Counted from the stretch's first letter, positions 11,383 through 23,136 are shown. The stretch is 64,000 nucleotides of DNA from Erigeron canadensis (GCF_010389155.1 NC_057764.1:13826001-13890000); one strand, 5' to 3'. The notes: generated from the sequence alone by a model not told the origin. Numbers and translations are program-made.

Positions 11383-12419
11383 TTATTTATCATTAAAATG
11401 TAGATAAAGACAAAAGAAATACTATTCACATTCTATTATCATAGTAAGTAATAATATATATATATATATATATATATCACCTAATAATAAACCCCCAATG
11501 GGTCAAAGTCCGAGCTGAAGCAATGGTTTTGCTATTGTTTATTCAAGTCATTAGTCAAATGAGTTGATAGTTGACCTACTTTGGTCAATCATTGTAAGAC
11601 GTGGTAGTACTCTTAAAGCAAAATAATGTGTTGTAACAAATTACGAAAAGATAAATATATATTTAAGTGGTTACCGCACAATGCTAACATTTGTGACCGT
11701 GATGGGTTGTGGTGATGGTGGTGGTAAGGACGGGAAGTGATAAAATGAAGACGGTAATGGACAACGGCGGTGACAATAGCGATGTGGTAAATAATATAAA
11801 AAGTAATTAATGTAAAATGCTAGTGTGATTATTTTAAAAATTGAAAGATGTATGTTGTATATAATTTTATTATGAATATTATAAGTATGTTAGATGAAGA
11901 TATATATATATATATTTTTAAAACGATATTCTAATTTTTTTCTACTCCTAAATTACACGCATATTTGAGATGAAACTCGAGATTCTAAAAAAATCCCTAT
12001 TAATCCACCTCTACAAATATGAGAAGTAAAATTCAAACTAAGGTGGATCCTTTAAGGTCAATTAGATGAAGATTTTATTATTATTATTATTTAATCTATT
12101 AATAAATAAAGAAGAGGACAATTTATGTACATCAAATTCTTTTTTGAAAAAAATGAGAAGCTATATGTTATTAATATAGAAAAAGGTTTATAGGTTTTTG
12201 AGTTTAAATGACCAAAAGTGAAGGTTTACGGATAGCAATTCAAAAGGATTTTTTCTTTAAGAGCGAGTTACTAATATTACATATATTGTTGTACCCACGC
12301 AATATATGGAATTATTGTTTCAACATACAGACAAAAGTAGATTTATTATGGTGTTAAATACACGAGTTGTTTATGACATATTCACATAAGATTAATTGTT
12401 AATTACATAATGTTAAATG
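11383..12419. other. Spacer with a (TA)n tract and a Helitron-like remnant
   Basis: No gene is seen. A (TA)n microsatellite lies at about 11452-11477. The GC-richer patch at about 11670-11890 resembles the interiors of the minus-strand Helitrons at 6006 and 6451 (CGCACAATGC then GGTGGTGG-type sequence). It lacks a CTAG terminus and is probably a degraded relative. Confidence 0.4.
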
Positions 12420-12431
12420 TAAAAAATGTAG

Positions 12432-12611
12432 CTAATGAGGTTGGTGGCCAATTGGTAAGGTCTTTTATATTGGGAGTATTCACCTGGGTTTGTGTCTCAC
12501 TTCCCACATTTGTAGGGGTAGATTAATTAGGGATTTTTCGAGAGTTTTGGTTTTCAGGCATACGTGTAATTTAATTGTAAGAGTAGAATATAATGTCGTT
12601 CAAAAAAAATA
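12432..12611 (+). mobile_element. SINE with a perfect 12 bp target-site duplication
   Basis: This 180 bp element is flanked by identical TAAAAAATGTAG copies (12420-12431 and 12612-12623). Its head carries an A-box-like TGGCCAATTGG (12445-12455) and a degenerate B box GGTTTGTGTCT (12487-12497). Its tail ends TGTCGTTC plus a run of A. No protein is encoded. The flanking duplication is perfect, so the boundaries are well defined. Confidence 0.8.
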
Positions 12612-12623
12612 TAAAAAATGTAG

Positions 12624-13634
12624 ATAAAATCAAATTAAAAGTTTATAAAATTCTAAATCATTGAACATATATATTGAAGTTCATCTTTTTTTTATTAAAT
12701 TTTTATAGACAATATTTTGTGTATATTTTTCTAGACATTTGTTGTTTATAATCACATTAAGATACTTTTAATTTAATTCAAGATATCACAATGTATAATT
12801 TCCCGTATTTAAAAACTAGACTTTGTAACTACAATTTAACTTTTGATAAAAATAGTTAGTTACAATTTACAAGAACATTGTACCTTTTACTTTATATTCA
12901 AAACAATGTATCAATTTTCTATTAAAAATATGATTTATTAAACTTAAAATGTAAATGCTATATATACTAATTGAAAAACAATATTTGAGATGTATGATCG
13001 AATTGGAAATCAGATTTGAGACGTCTTCCTCTTTCATCTACCTTACCCAGAGTAATTTGTAAACATCCCATTTAAAATGAGTAAACTTGCTTGTCTTTTA
13101 AGTTTTTCCACTTTTTATAAGTTTAAGGTATTTTTAACATATAAACAAAGTAATATGAGTATTTTATATTTAGACATTAAGGTGAAAGATGAACCAAACA
13201 TGCAACCAAAAGCATGTGTGATAAATACTAAATACGTAAAAAATATCTGACTTAATCAAAATAGAGAATGAGTGTTTATGACAAACAATTATAAAATTAA
13301 ATATGTTTTAATTTACAGTTTTTCTTGAAATTTAACATAAAGGAAGACAAAATGGCTTAAAATATGATTGAAAACTGGTTACGCAAATCAAACCAATATT
13401 AAATATTCACACATATTTGACAACTTTTGAAGCTATGTGGGGCTAAATGGCTATAACATTATCTCGTAAGTTATGCAGATGGAGTTGTCTAACGATTTGT
13501 GTTGGATTAAGTACAGTTGGTTGCACCTATCCCTCCAATTTTTGTTCACATAAGTATCTAACGAGAGTTGGTGTCCATCCCCATATGCCCATACTAGTCT
13601 TCAGTCCACACACAAGCAGTCTCAATATATATAA
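12624..13634. other. AT-rich spacer, no gene seen
   Basis: There is no supported coding or RNA feature. A 67-codon open frame at 13447-13650 runs into the MITE and has no recognisable domain. Confidence 0.5.
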
Positions 13635-13823
13635 GGGAATGGTTATATAAGGTTCTTAGATACCTAAATTTAGATGTGAAATATTCACATTTTTGTTTTT
13701 CAATCCATAAAATTCGAGAGGGCCATACATTTATTCATTAGATAAAAAAATATTAAAAAGTTAATATGTGAGGGGTTCTACATTTAAACTTAGGTGTTAG
13801 ACAACCTTATATTCACTTTTCCC
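13635..13823. mobile_element. MITE, copy 3 of 3
   Basis: This is the most diverged member (189 bp). The left end is GGGAATGGTTATATAAGG, then CTAAATTTAGATGTGAA. The right end is CTTAGGTGTTAGACAACC, then TTATATTCACTTTTCCC, the inverted complement. TATATATAA-type sequence flanks both sides. It lies just outside the Athila-like 3' LTR. Confidence 0.6.
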
Positions 13824-14944
13824 TCAATACATATATATAATACTCCGATGAACGGTGAAAACACTTAAAAAATCATTTTGAAGTTGATGTGTGAAATCTA
13901 GTAATAAAATTTATAAACACGAATTACCAAAAGACTGACTACTACACACTCACAGGCAGTGTACCTGATCGCATGCAGTATAGTAAAAACTGGTAAGCCG
14001 AGATCGTTCACAAGGATTTTTATAAGCAATTGTAACAATTAAGTGATTCAAGTAAAAAATGGGGGGATTTTGTGGCCGAATTTCCACGTTGCAAGCAGTT
14101 AGTCAGAAAAAGTCAGTAATCCCCCAGGATTAATCGAAAGAAGAGTTTGTTGTCTAAAACAAGAATTTAAAGGTCATCCATCTTGATTTCGCTCGACAAC
14201 ATGTTAAGATTGCACATTTGATGAAGTTCAAATTCAATTAGTGATTAAATGACCGAGACTCAAATTAATCTCCAACCCCGTACCCGTCAAGTTTACAACT
14301 TATTTGACTCTCTTGTATAAACTAGTTTCATTATTAAGACCGGTACCCCGAGACGCCTTTTGATAACTTCTCTAGTTTAACAATGGTTTTGGTCATTTCA
14401 GATAACAATTGTGTTTATTAATTATACCCAACCATCAACCCGTTAATTCTTATTAATTATTGGTTACCTTCTACCGTACCCGTCATAGAACCAACTATTT
14501 CTAACCAAGCAATCAAAATAACTTCTACCCAACCCTAGTTGCCACTAAGCTTGAATACAAATTATCCGTAAACAATAATTAAATAACAAAGCATTAATAG
14601 ATTAAGATCACGACACAACGTTAAATTAAATCATTTGAATTATAAAATACTGTGCAATCCTTACATATTGTCTTACTCCATCAAGATGGATGAAAAGGCG
14701 ATTAGCCAATCATATTAAATATGAAGAACAAATCAAAATAGAATAATTCATCGTTACCGAATACAAGGAATTGAAAACGATTAACGAAATGATTCCAATC
14801 GAGCTTAAGATCCTTCAAAATGGTTGAATACAAGAAAAACCCTTAAAAAGCACTTAAAAATCGTTTGGAAAGTGAAGGTAGGGTTTCAAGAATGTTTTTG
14901 CAAGCTATTTATATGTTGTCCAAATTCAGCAAATTCAGCGCCAA

Positions 14945-15122
14945 ACTGCGTCACAGTCCCAGACTGCGTCGCAGTGTCCCCTATTTGACTTCTGTTGACT
15001 TTGACTTCATTGACTGGTCTTTTGGCGTATATAGTCAAACTGCGTCGCAGTTTCAACCTACTGCGAAGCAGTTTTATCCTCGACAAGAATAACTGCGACG
15101 CATTACAAAACTGCGCCGCAGT
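14945..15122. repeat. Cluster of ACTGCGNCGCAGT palindromes in the LTR
   Basis: There are six 13-mers in 178 bp: 14945, 14963, 15039, 15060, 15092 and 15110. They share arms ACTGCG/CGCAGT around a variable centre base, with one or two changes in some copies. The same motif recurs in the element's internal noncoding regions. Confidence 0.8.
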
Positions 15123-15152
15123 CTGCGTTGACCAGCATTGACTTCTTTGACT
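14985..15152. promoter_or_regulatory. Cluster of seven W-box-like TTGAC(C/T) sites
   Basis: TTGACT/TTGACC occurs at 14985, 14995, 15001, 15010, 15128, 15138 and 15147 on the plus strand. W boxes bind WRKY factors and are orientation-tolerant. Several LTR elements are known to be stress-responsive through such sites. Function here is inference. Confidence 0.45.
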
Positions 15153-15369
15153 TTCTTCTAATCTACACTCTCTTGGCTCGTAAAATGTCCGTAAGCACTT
15201 GTTTTACTCTAGAAACCTCGTTTTCTTTAGATTATCGCTTAGGTACCTGTTATCAACCTTAAACACTAACAAATACTATAAACGCACCAAATGTATACGA
15301 AAACAAATCTTAAACATCGATAATCGACTACTTAAGCTATGAGAAATGGGCATAAAATACGACATATCA

Positions 15370-15384
15370 AATCCCCCCACACTT
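15370..15384 (-). other. Polypurine tract of the Athila-like element
   Basis: The minus strand reads AAGTGTGGGGGGATT and abuts the 3' LTR start (TG at 15369). That is where plus-strand DNA synthesis would be primed. Confidence 0.8.
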
Positions 15385-17525
15385 AAGCTTTGCTTGTCCT
15401 CAAGGAAATCCAAGCTGAAAACAAATCAAACCTTGGTACATTATGGAACCACATTTCAGTTATCAAAAAGAAGCTTAACCATAATCAAAAATGAGAATAA
15501 ATGGTTAGGCAGTTTTAATCTTAAATGAAAACTGGAATGTTTGACAATATTTGACTGATATACAATCCTTAATAACACGACTAAGCACAAATGAAATGAA
15601 CAAGTGATATCTCGCCTATCCTACTCCAACTTACTTTTGGGGTTAAATATTTGAATAATCGCTCAATAGCCAAGTCGTGATGCATACTCTTTTAACCATA
15701 GGCTTGTACTAGGTTCGTTCCTTCATCGCCAAGGCGCTAGCGCCCTATAACGTCTATCAGAAGAGGACTTTAAGGGTTGTAACATTAGGCTAAACAGGGC
15801 ATGTAAACAGGGTATGGAAATTTGGGTAAACAATTAGTGTCAACAAAGAACTAACACAACAATTAACAAATTTTTCACATATAGTCTAGTCCAAACAAAC
15901 CCATGTGTTGCCAACGGTCCATATCCCAAAAAGTTCTCAATCAAACAACTTATTCAACCAAACCTAACCAATATTGGCTTAAACAAGCTTGCCAACTTAA
16001 AACATTTTAATCAAATATATCAATTCAAGAACACTTTGTTGGTTACAACGATGTACCAACTTACATAAAATGATTTGAGAAAAAGAACACTTTGTTGTTT
16101 TTCTGTTTTTCAAATCTTTTATTCTTTTTATTCATTTTTTTTGTGAGCTACTTTTACTCTGACTAATTGGTATTCTCTTACATAACGAAGAAACAGTGAC
16201 AAATCATTACAAAATGTTGTTAAGATGAATAATCTAGATTTTATCCGAAAACCATGGCGAAATCAAACTACCCCCAAATGATGAGAATATCCCAACTCGA
16301 CATAATAAGGCTAAACCCAAACCATCCACTAGCAAAGGCAACCAATGACCCACCAGGACTTCGACTATCGGTATGGTGAGGAAAGGTTTATATTTAGGTG
16401 GATTCAATAAAGAACAGGCTAATGACAACATGTTTTCTATTGTTTCTTGCACTAAAAGTGAGAGCAACATAAGGGTTTTAGACAGGTGGTTCACTAACCA
16501 GTGTGTGTAGTTAGCTACTAAGCACATTACAAAACATGCACATAACAAATTTTATGAAACAAAGGGTGAAACATACAAAGAACAAAGGTTTTATTCTAAA
16601 TTTGCCTCTTCTTCATCTAGAAAACCACGGAACGATCAACCAGGACAAGTTCTAGAATCAACGCTATCACAGGCATACTCATAGAAAATGAAATAACTCA
16701 GAAATGGAAAATCAACCTCAAACTTGCACATCATAGTTCAGAGCTCTAAAAGAGACCCTTACTTCCGGATAAATCCAAAAGCCTAAGAGAGGGACAAATT
16801 TAAAAGGCTAATAATTCCAAAACCGTACACCTATCATAACTAGCAATGAATTAATAATCTCACAATTTGGTGTTTTGGTGCTATAAGCATGCTAGCAATG
16901 TTATTAATCCAGAAGGGATTGTCACGTTAATCAGTCAAAACACATTCCACAGATTAAAAGTTTGTACCAAGGGTGTAGTTACATTGCTCATTAAAATCTA
17001 TAATTAGGTGACAAAAGCAATTAACTACAAGGACAAGCATGCAAAATCTTCAAAAATACCCGAGTTTTTCCTATTTACCTCCCCCCCCCCCCCCACACAC
17101 TTGAGTTGGACAATGTCCTCAATGTCTAATAAAAAGCCAAACTAAGGAAAATAGGGAAAAGTAAACTAAAAAGCAAAATAAGGACAAGAAAAACTTGCCG
17201 GGTATATGTGATGTTCCATGCGTGAATGATGCCAACAAGAATATGAGCGCTGAACTTACTGCCAGCATATGCACATGACAACCTTGCTATCACACATGAA
17301 CACAAATAAAAGCCAACATAATCATACCAAGTTAAACATGCAACATTCTACCCTACTAACTAATGGAAATGGGAAATAAAATATGCTGTCTCATCACCCC
17401 TTAGGGTGGATACAAACCAACCAAATGAAAATTAAAAAGTACGAAAATTGAAATTGTTCAAACAAATAATACAAGCCATCAAATTACGTTGACAGACGGC
17501 TTCAAATCTTCAACCTGCAAACAAA
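15385..17525 (-). other. Noncoding region between the extra ORF and the 3' LTR
   Basis: About 2.1 kb has no supported gene. A 14-base poly-C run (17081-17094, poly-G in element sense) followed by CACACACTTGAG resembles the terminal polypurine tract and its flank (CACACTTAAG, then GTCCTCAA in both). The open frame at 16234-16548 has no recognised domain. Confidence 0.5.
17081..17094 (-). repeat. Poly-G tract (element sense), polypurine-tract-like
   Basis: Fourteen C on the plus strand are followed by ACACACTTGAG. Together with the next 40 bases it resembles the terminal polypurine tract flank at 15372. It may be a duplicated or internal polypurine tract. Run length may be unreliable in sequencing. 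Confidence 0.5.
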
Positions 17526-19714
17526 TCACTGTGGTGGAGGATGAGGTGGATAATGTTGGTAACCGAGAATGTTACCATAATCAAAGAAAAATCCCACCAC
17601 CTGCTCAGCAAAGGTCGGCTCTTTAGCTCCCGCCTGGCTCACGTCCATACCTGCATATGTACCTGTATAACTACCAAATCGGACCGGCATATCCGGTCCC
17701 AATGCACCTGGATCGTGATGTGGAGGCTCCTCAACCGGATGCTCCGGAGGAAAGTAGAAACCTCCACGAACTCTCCGATGAGTGATAAACATAGAGGGTG
17801 TGAGATAATCCGGAAGATCGGTGGGTGGGCTAAAATCCTGCCCTCTCAACAGCGCCTCCCACATCGGCTGGTAACGCCGCGAGTCATAAACCACTCTCCC
17901 TAGGCCAGAACCAACCATTGTCATATCACTCCCCACCTGCTCTCGAAAATCATCCATGTAGGAGTGGAAAGCCTGCTGAGACTCGAACATCCTATCCACA
18001 ACAGACTGAAGAGAGGTGAGATCAAAACCTGCGGGAACGGCGGAAGAAGAAGAAGCTCCCGCAGTAGAGGTAGCACGACGCTTAGGGCGTCTAACCAGTT
18101 CCTCCTCAGCCGCCTCCTCCATCTCTTCATCAGCGTCTTCACCATCTTCACCTTCCTCGCCCTCAGGGGCGGCATCACCAAAATCAATCAAAGAGTAAAA
18201 ACCCCTATTGGTTTGAGGCTTAAGTAACCCAAACCGCTTCAAATCCGGATACTCAAACGGTTTCATAGGCTTCCAATTCAAGTTAAAAATCATGTTTGCT
18301 CGATCCCCTTCACAACCAAAGAATTTCACCAATTTTGTGACATAATGGCCACAAACAAGCTTCCTGTCCCTCATACCTCAGGTGCCCATGTGCTTTGCCA
18401 CCACGTACGGAGCACAAGCTAATCTATACGGGGCACCCTGATGAAAAAGTCTCAATATCCACATATCCTCCAAATAAACTTTGTCCCGCTGATTTGATCG
18501 TTGGACAACTAAGTATGTAATCATCTTTAAAAACAACCTCAAAACAGGTGACTTAATTGTGTTCACTTTCGACTTAAAACTCCAAGTCTCCCCAGAAATC
18601 TGTGTGTAATACGACTTCTGACTACCATCTGGGAATCCCAACCCGGTACGAGCTCCCATCCTCAAAACTTTCCTAAACAATGGGTTATTATCTACCAACT
18701 CCCTGCTGTACATCCCCGTAGCAATCCCAAGTTCAACAATGGTTAAAGATCGATCTCTCCCCCCACAACGAAAATGTATGCATTTCTCATCAAAAATGTT
18801 TTTAACTTTATCAATGGTGCTCACATTCATAGTTGAAAAGAATTCCAAGCACCATTCCTTGCAAACCATTTCCCGATTTCCAAAAACGTCTACCCACATA
18901 CGAAATTCTTGGTCAACAGAGTTACCGTTTTCATCATTTTCCATACCCACTAGCCTCAAAAATCCCTCAATGTCCCTTCGTATAACCAACATGTCAAGCA
19001 TATCATCTGGAAGATACCTGGGCTCCTCGATGTCCTTGTGAAGGAATTTTTCCAACCGCTCATTATAAGCGGCTTTCTGTTCCTGTGAAGCTCTTGGCCA
19101 AGTGAGCCATTGATGCTCAGATAGAGCGGGAACTGGTGCCACAACAACTTGAGCTGCTCCTGAAGACTCCTCACCCGTGTGAGAAGAAGTTGTGCGTCTA
19201 GGGTTTCGTCCACCAGCAGCAGGGGCCTGCAACAAGACGACAAATCATCAAAACTTTCAATCCCCAAAATAATGACTACCATATATGTTCCATAGGAGGG
19301 TCAGGCCTGAACAGGGTTGGACTGCGACGCAGTCTTGATGGACTGCGAAGCAGTCTAAACCTCGAAAACAAAAACTGCGGCGCAGTTTTGTGACTGCGTC
19401 GCACTCATAGACAGTTAAACTGTGACGCAGTTTTGACACTGCGTCGCACTCTTAAAGAAATTGGGCAGAAATTGAGGGGTTAACAAGAAGTCCCAAACCC
19501 TTTAACACCAAAACTTCACAACTTCTAATCTATCTACGAATTCCATTAATTAATCTATTGACAAACCAACAACCCCCGACCTATTCATGAGTTCTCATTC
19601 ATTCGAGCATGACAACAAATCTAAGATTTATTTTAGAATTAAAAAAACTTAAAACTATATAATGCAAGACAAACAAGCTAGATAGGGGATACTAACCTTT
19701 CTAGATCTTGTCAT
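17526..19714 (-). pseudogene. Extra ORF downstream of pol in the Athila-like element, probably spliced
   Basis: The main exon runs 19226-17526 and is open apart from one in-frame TGA at 18380-18378. Immediately upstream of 19226 the minus strand has a good acceptor (TTGTTGCAG). At 19714 an ATG encodes MTRSRK and is followed by a donor GTTAGTAT at 19696. Splicing 19697 to 19226 keeps frame, giving a short basic N-terminus joined to APAAGGRNPRR. The first half contains a conserved-looking globular region (FRCGGRDRSLTIVELGIATGMY, later NTIKSPVLRLFLKMITY). The second half has a strongly acidic stretch (EGEEGEDGEDADEEMEE) followed by RRPKRR. Family knowledge: Athila elements often carry such an env-like ORF of unknown function. 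I see no signal peptide or clear membrane helix. The TGA most simply reflects a C-to-T change in a CGA codon. Confidence 0.65.
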
Positions 19715-20092
19715 GATGATTATAGTGTAAAAGAAATAAGAACTCAAAGAAATTAAGAAGAGAAAGAAGGAAAAATCGGATGGCATGCTTGAGAGAGAAA
19801 TTTGCTTTGAAGATTTTAGGGTAAAAGTAAAAGTGAATTAACCATATCCTCTTATTTGTTTGACCCGATCTGACCCTACTGCACCGCAGTCCTCACACTG
19901 CGTCGCAGTTTCGTTTTTAAATTGTTTTTTTTTTTGAATTTTCTGAACAATACGCGGACTACGTCGCATCAACCCAACTGCGGCGCAGTCGTATTATTGT
20001 CGAGGATTTTTATGCTTCGCAGTGTAGTGAGACTGCGTCGTATTTATTGTTAAGCCAAAAACTGCGTCGCAGTTTGAAAGATGCGTCGCAGT
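19321..20092. repeat. Internal clusters of ACTGCGNCGCAGT palindromes
   Basis: Six copies lie in the predicted intron of the extra ORF (19321, 19342, 19374, 19393, 19419, 19438). Seven more lie between integrase and the extra ORF (19878, 19897, 19958, 19977, 20032, 20061, 20080). Centres vary (T, A, G, C) while the arms hold. Copies are absent from the surrounding coding stretches I read. Confidence 0.8.
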
Positions 20093-20096
20093 GTCA

Positions 20097-20112
20097 CCCC
20101 CCCCCCCCCCCC
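20097..20112 (-). repeat. Second internal poly-G tract (element sense)
   Basis: A 16-base C run on the plus strand lies 215 bp past the integrase end. It resembles the tract at 17081 and the terminal polypurine tract at 15372. It could mark an ancestral end of the element before the extra ORF. Confidence 0.45.
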
Positions 20113-20311
20113 ACAATTACCTTGAATTTCGTCCACGAAAAACTTACCGGATCGCGTAGAGAAGTTCCAGACATGCAATACTCGACATAATCACCTTAAA
20201 AACATAAAAACTGCTAAAATTTAACAAAAACAGAAACACATCAAACACGGGTTGCCTCTCGCGAAGCGCTTAATTTATTCACGAGTCTTTAGCTAGACTC
20301 GAAGTCCTTTC

Positions 20312-21621
20312 TCATTGTTTTATTTCGAAAAATGGAAGCTCGTCAACGACGACTCCCACATCTTCCTCCTCTTGATGATATAACTTCAACCTGTGACCAT
20401 TAACAATAAAAGAAGTACCATCCGATTTAAACAATTCCACATAACTAGACAGATAAACATGTTTAATCACAAAAGGGCCGGTCCACCTAGATGTCAACTT
20501 GGGTTGTTTAAACTTGTACTTGGAAAGAAACAACAACACTTTGTCACCGGCTTTAAATTCCTTCTTTCTAAGTCTACGGTCATGCCAAACTTTAGTGCGT
20601 TCCTTATAAAGCAAAGAGTTATCATGAGCATACAACCTTAGTTCATCTAGTTCATTTAGTTGCATTGATCTTAACTTACCGGCTTCAACTAAGTCCATGT
20701 TACAATTCTTGAGCGCCTAATAGGCCTTATGCTCAATTTCGATAGGGAGATGACAAGTCTTGTCATAGAGCAACCGGAATGGGGTAGTCCCAATCGGTGT
20801 CTTGTAGGCGGTCCTAAATGCCCATAGAGCATCATCAAGCTTGGTGGACCAAGACTTCGAGTTATCTCCTACGGTCTTCTCAAGAATTCTTTTCAATGCC
20901 CGATTCGTATTTTCGACTTGGCCACTCGTTTGCGGGTGGTAAGAGGTTGAAAAACGGTGGTTGACACCGTACCTCTTAAGCACCTTAGCGAGTTGGTGAT
21001 TCGCGAAATGACTTCCGCGGTCACTGATTAAGGCCTTGGGCATTCCAATCCTACAGAAAAGCTGTTTTAAAAAGTGAATGACAACACGTGCATCATTCGT
21101 TGGCAAGGCTTTAGCCTCAGCCCACTTCGAAACATAATCAACAGCAACAAGGATATACAAATTCCTATGTGACGGGGGAAAAGGTCCCATAAAGTCAATG
21201 CCCCAAACATCAAAAACTTCACATACCGAATAAAGTTTTGAGGCATTTCATCACGTTTGGAAATGTTACCTTGTCTTTGACACACATCACAAACCTCTAC
21301 CAAAGTTTGTGCTTCCTTGAACACGGTCGGCCAATAGAATCCAGCATCATACACTTTCTTACCGGTGACTGACGGTCCATAGTGTCCACCGGATGGCCTG
21401 TGGTGACAAGCATCAAGAATTTGTCGGGTCTCATCTTCCGACACACACCTCCTTATCATCCCATCTGCACAAATTTTAAACAAAAATGGATTTTCCCAAA
21501 AATAATGCTTAGCCTCGGTAAAAAGTTTCCTCCTTTCTTGCTTCGACATATCTTCTGGAATTGCACCTGAATTAAGATAGTTAGCAATATCGGCAAACCA
21601 AGGTCCTGTTTCAAGCTTCAT
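20312..21621 (-). pseudogene. Athila-like integrase
   Basis: The N-terminal zinc-binding region (HH...CDVC, about 21420-21290) and the RNase-H-fold core are present. Core residues are an aspartate in the DFMGPF region, an aspartate in SDRGSHF and a glutamate in GQVENTNR, the D,D-35-E set. The C-terminal part (20698-20312) contains KVWHDRRL and the RWTGPF-type module. The frame is broken near 21190-21067, where the reading shifts, and again near 20717 before the C-terminal part. It joins viral-type cDNA into host DNA in intact relatives. Not functional here. Confidence 0.85.
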
Positions 21622-23054
21622 AAAAAATTCATCAGGAAAATCATCATTAATTTCATGCTCTTGTAACTCCTCACGGTGAGGATTTTCGAGCCTTGTAACT
21701 CCTCACGGTGAGGATTTTCATGCTCTTGTAACTCCTCACGGTGAGGATTTTCATGCTCTTGTAACTCCTCACGGTGAGGATTTTCGAGCCTATTAAGATG
21801 GTCAGCTGCCACATTCTCGGCCCCCTTTTTATCTTTAATTTCAATGTCAAATTCTTGCAAAAGCAAGACCCAACGAATAAGACGGGGCTTGGCATCTTGT
21901 TTCAAGAACAAGTACCTTATGGCAGAGTGATCAGTATACACAATGGTCTTGTTAAGGACCAAGTAGGGTCAAAATTTATCAAAGGCATAAACAACAGCCA
22001 ACAACTCTTTTTCAGTCACAGTATAGTTCTGTTGGGCTGGATTCAAGGTCTTGCTAGCATAAGAAATAGGGCGGAAATGTTTATCCTCCCTTTGGCCTAA
22101 AACGGCCCCTAAGGCAAAGTCGCTAGCATCACACATCAACTCGAATGGTAATGACCAATTATGGGGAGTCATAATAGGTGCATTGGTCAAATTTTCTTTC
22201 AACAAGTTAAATGCATCAAGACACTCTTTATCAAACAAAAATGGGACATCCTTCTCTAACAGCTTGGTCATAGGCCAGGTGATTTTCGAAAAATCTTTTA
22301 TGAACCTACGGTAAAAACCGGCATGACCCAGAAAGCTTCTAACTGATTTAACATTTGTGGGTGGAGGCAATTTACTTATCACAACAATTTTAGCTTTATC
22401 AACCTCTAACCCTTCCTTAGAAACTTTGTGTCCCAAAACAATGCCTTCTTTAACCATAAAGTGGCACTTTTCCCAGTTTAAAACCAAGTGTGCCCGTTCA
22501 CACCTTTCCAGCATCTTATCAAGACTAACTAGACAATTTTCAAAAGAATTTCCAAACACAGAAAAATCATCCATAAAAACTTCCATGGATATTTCAATCA
22601 TATCCTGAAAAATAGCTATCATACAACGTTGGAAAGTCCCTGGGGCATTACAAAGACCGAATGGCATCCTCCTATAGGCATAAGTGCCAAAGGGGCAAGT
22701 AAAAGTGGTCTTCTCTTGGTCTTTCGGGTCAATGGGTATTTGAAAGTACCCAGAAAACCCATCCAAAAAACAAAAATACTCATTCTCGGCGAGCCGTTCG
22801 AGCATTTGATCGATAAAGGGCAACGGAAAGTGATCCTTGCGGGTCGCATCATTTAGCTTCCGATAATCAATACATACCCTCCAACCTGTGACAGTTCTTG
22901 TGGGAATCAATTCATTTTTATCATTTAAGACAACAGTCATCCCACCCTTTTTGGGTACACAATGTACCGGACTCACCCATGAACTATCCGAGATGGGAAA
23001 TATGATTCCCGCATCCAATAACTTAATAACTTCTTTTTTCACAACATGTTTCAT
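21618..23054 (-). pseudogene. Athila-like reverse transcriptase and RNase H
   Basis: The RT catalytic residues are seen as FLDGFSGYFQI and FMDD (22566-22577). RNase H begins near FELMCDASDFALGAVLG and continues past an in-frame TGA (21971-21969) into [11 protein letters not shown]. That stop fits a single C-to-T change in a CGA codon. A short connecting frame (23445-23137) joins it to protease. Near its end, before integrase, lies a 33 bp tandem repeat with a one-base deletion that shifts the frame. Confidence 0.88.
21661..21791 (-). repeat. 33 bp coding minisatellite in pol (about 4 units)
   Basis: Units start at 21661, 21693, 21726 and 21759, spaced 32, 33 and 33. On the minus strand each full unit encodes [11 protein letters not shown]. 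The 32-base unit causes a frameshift. It sits in the tether between RNase H and integrase. Confidence 0.85.
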
Positions 23055-23136
23055 GTTCGGATTAATCTCCGTTGTCTTTGCACAACAGGTTTGACATTAT
23101 CAACAAAATTTATTGTGTGCTTACAAAATTCTGGAC

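Larger units (their letters stand above)
13890..15369 (-). repeat. 3' LTR of the Athila-like element (complete)
   Basis: The LTR is 1,480 bp and, in element orientation, begins TGATATGTCG directly after the polypurine tract and ends TTTCACA. Its first ~474 plus-strand bases match 26291-26763 closely, which proves the repeat. It contains a cluster of ACTGCGNCGCAGT palindromes and a TTGAC cluster (both listed separately). Confidence 0.85.

Noticed and set aside
17541..19041. Plus-strand open frames across the Athila extra ORF
   Set aside because: They are shadows of the GC-richer minus-strand ORF, which has coherent protein composition.
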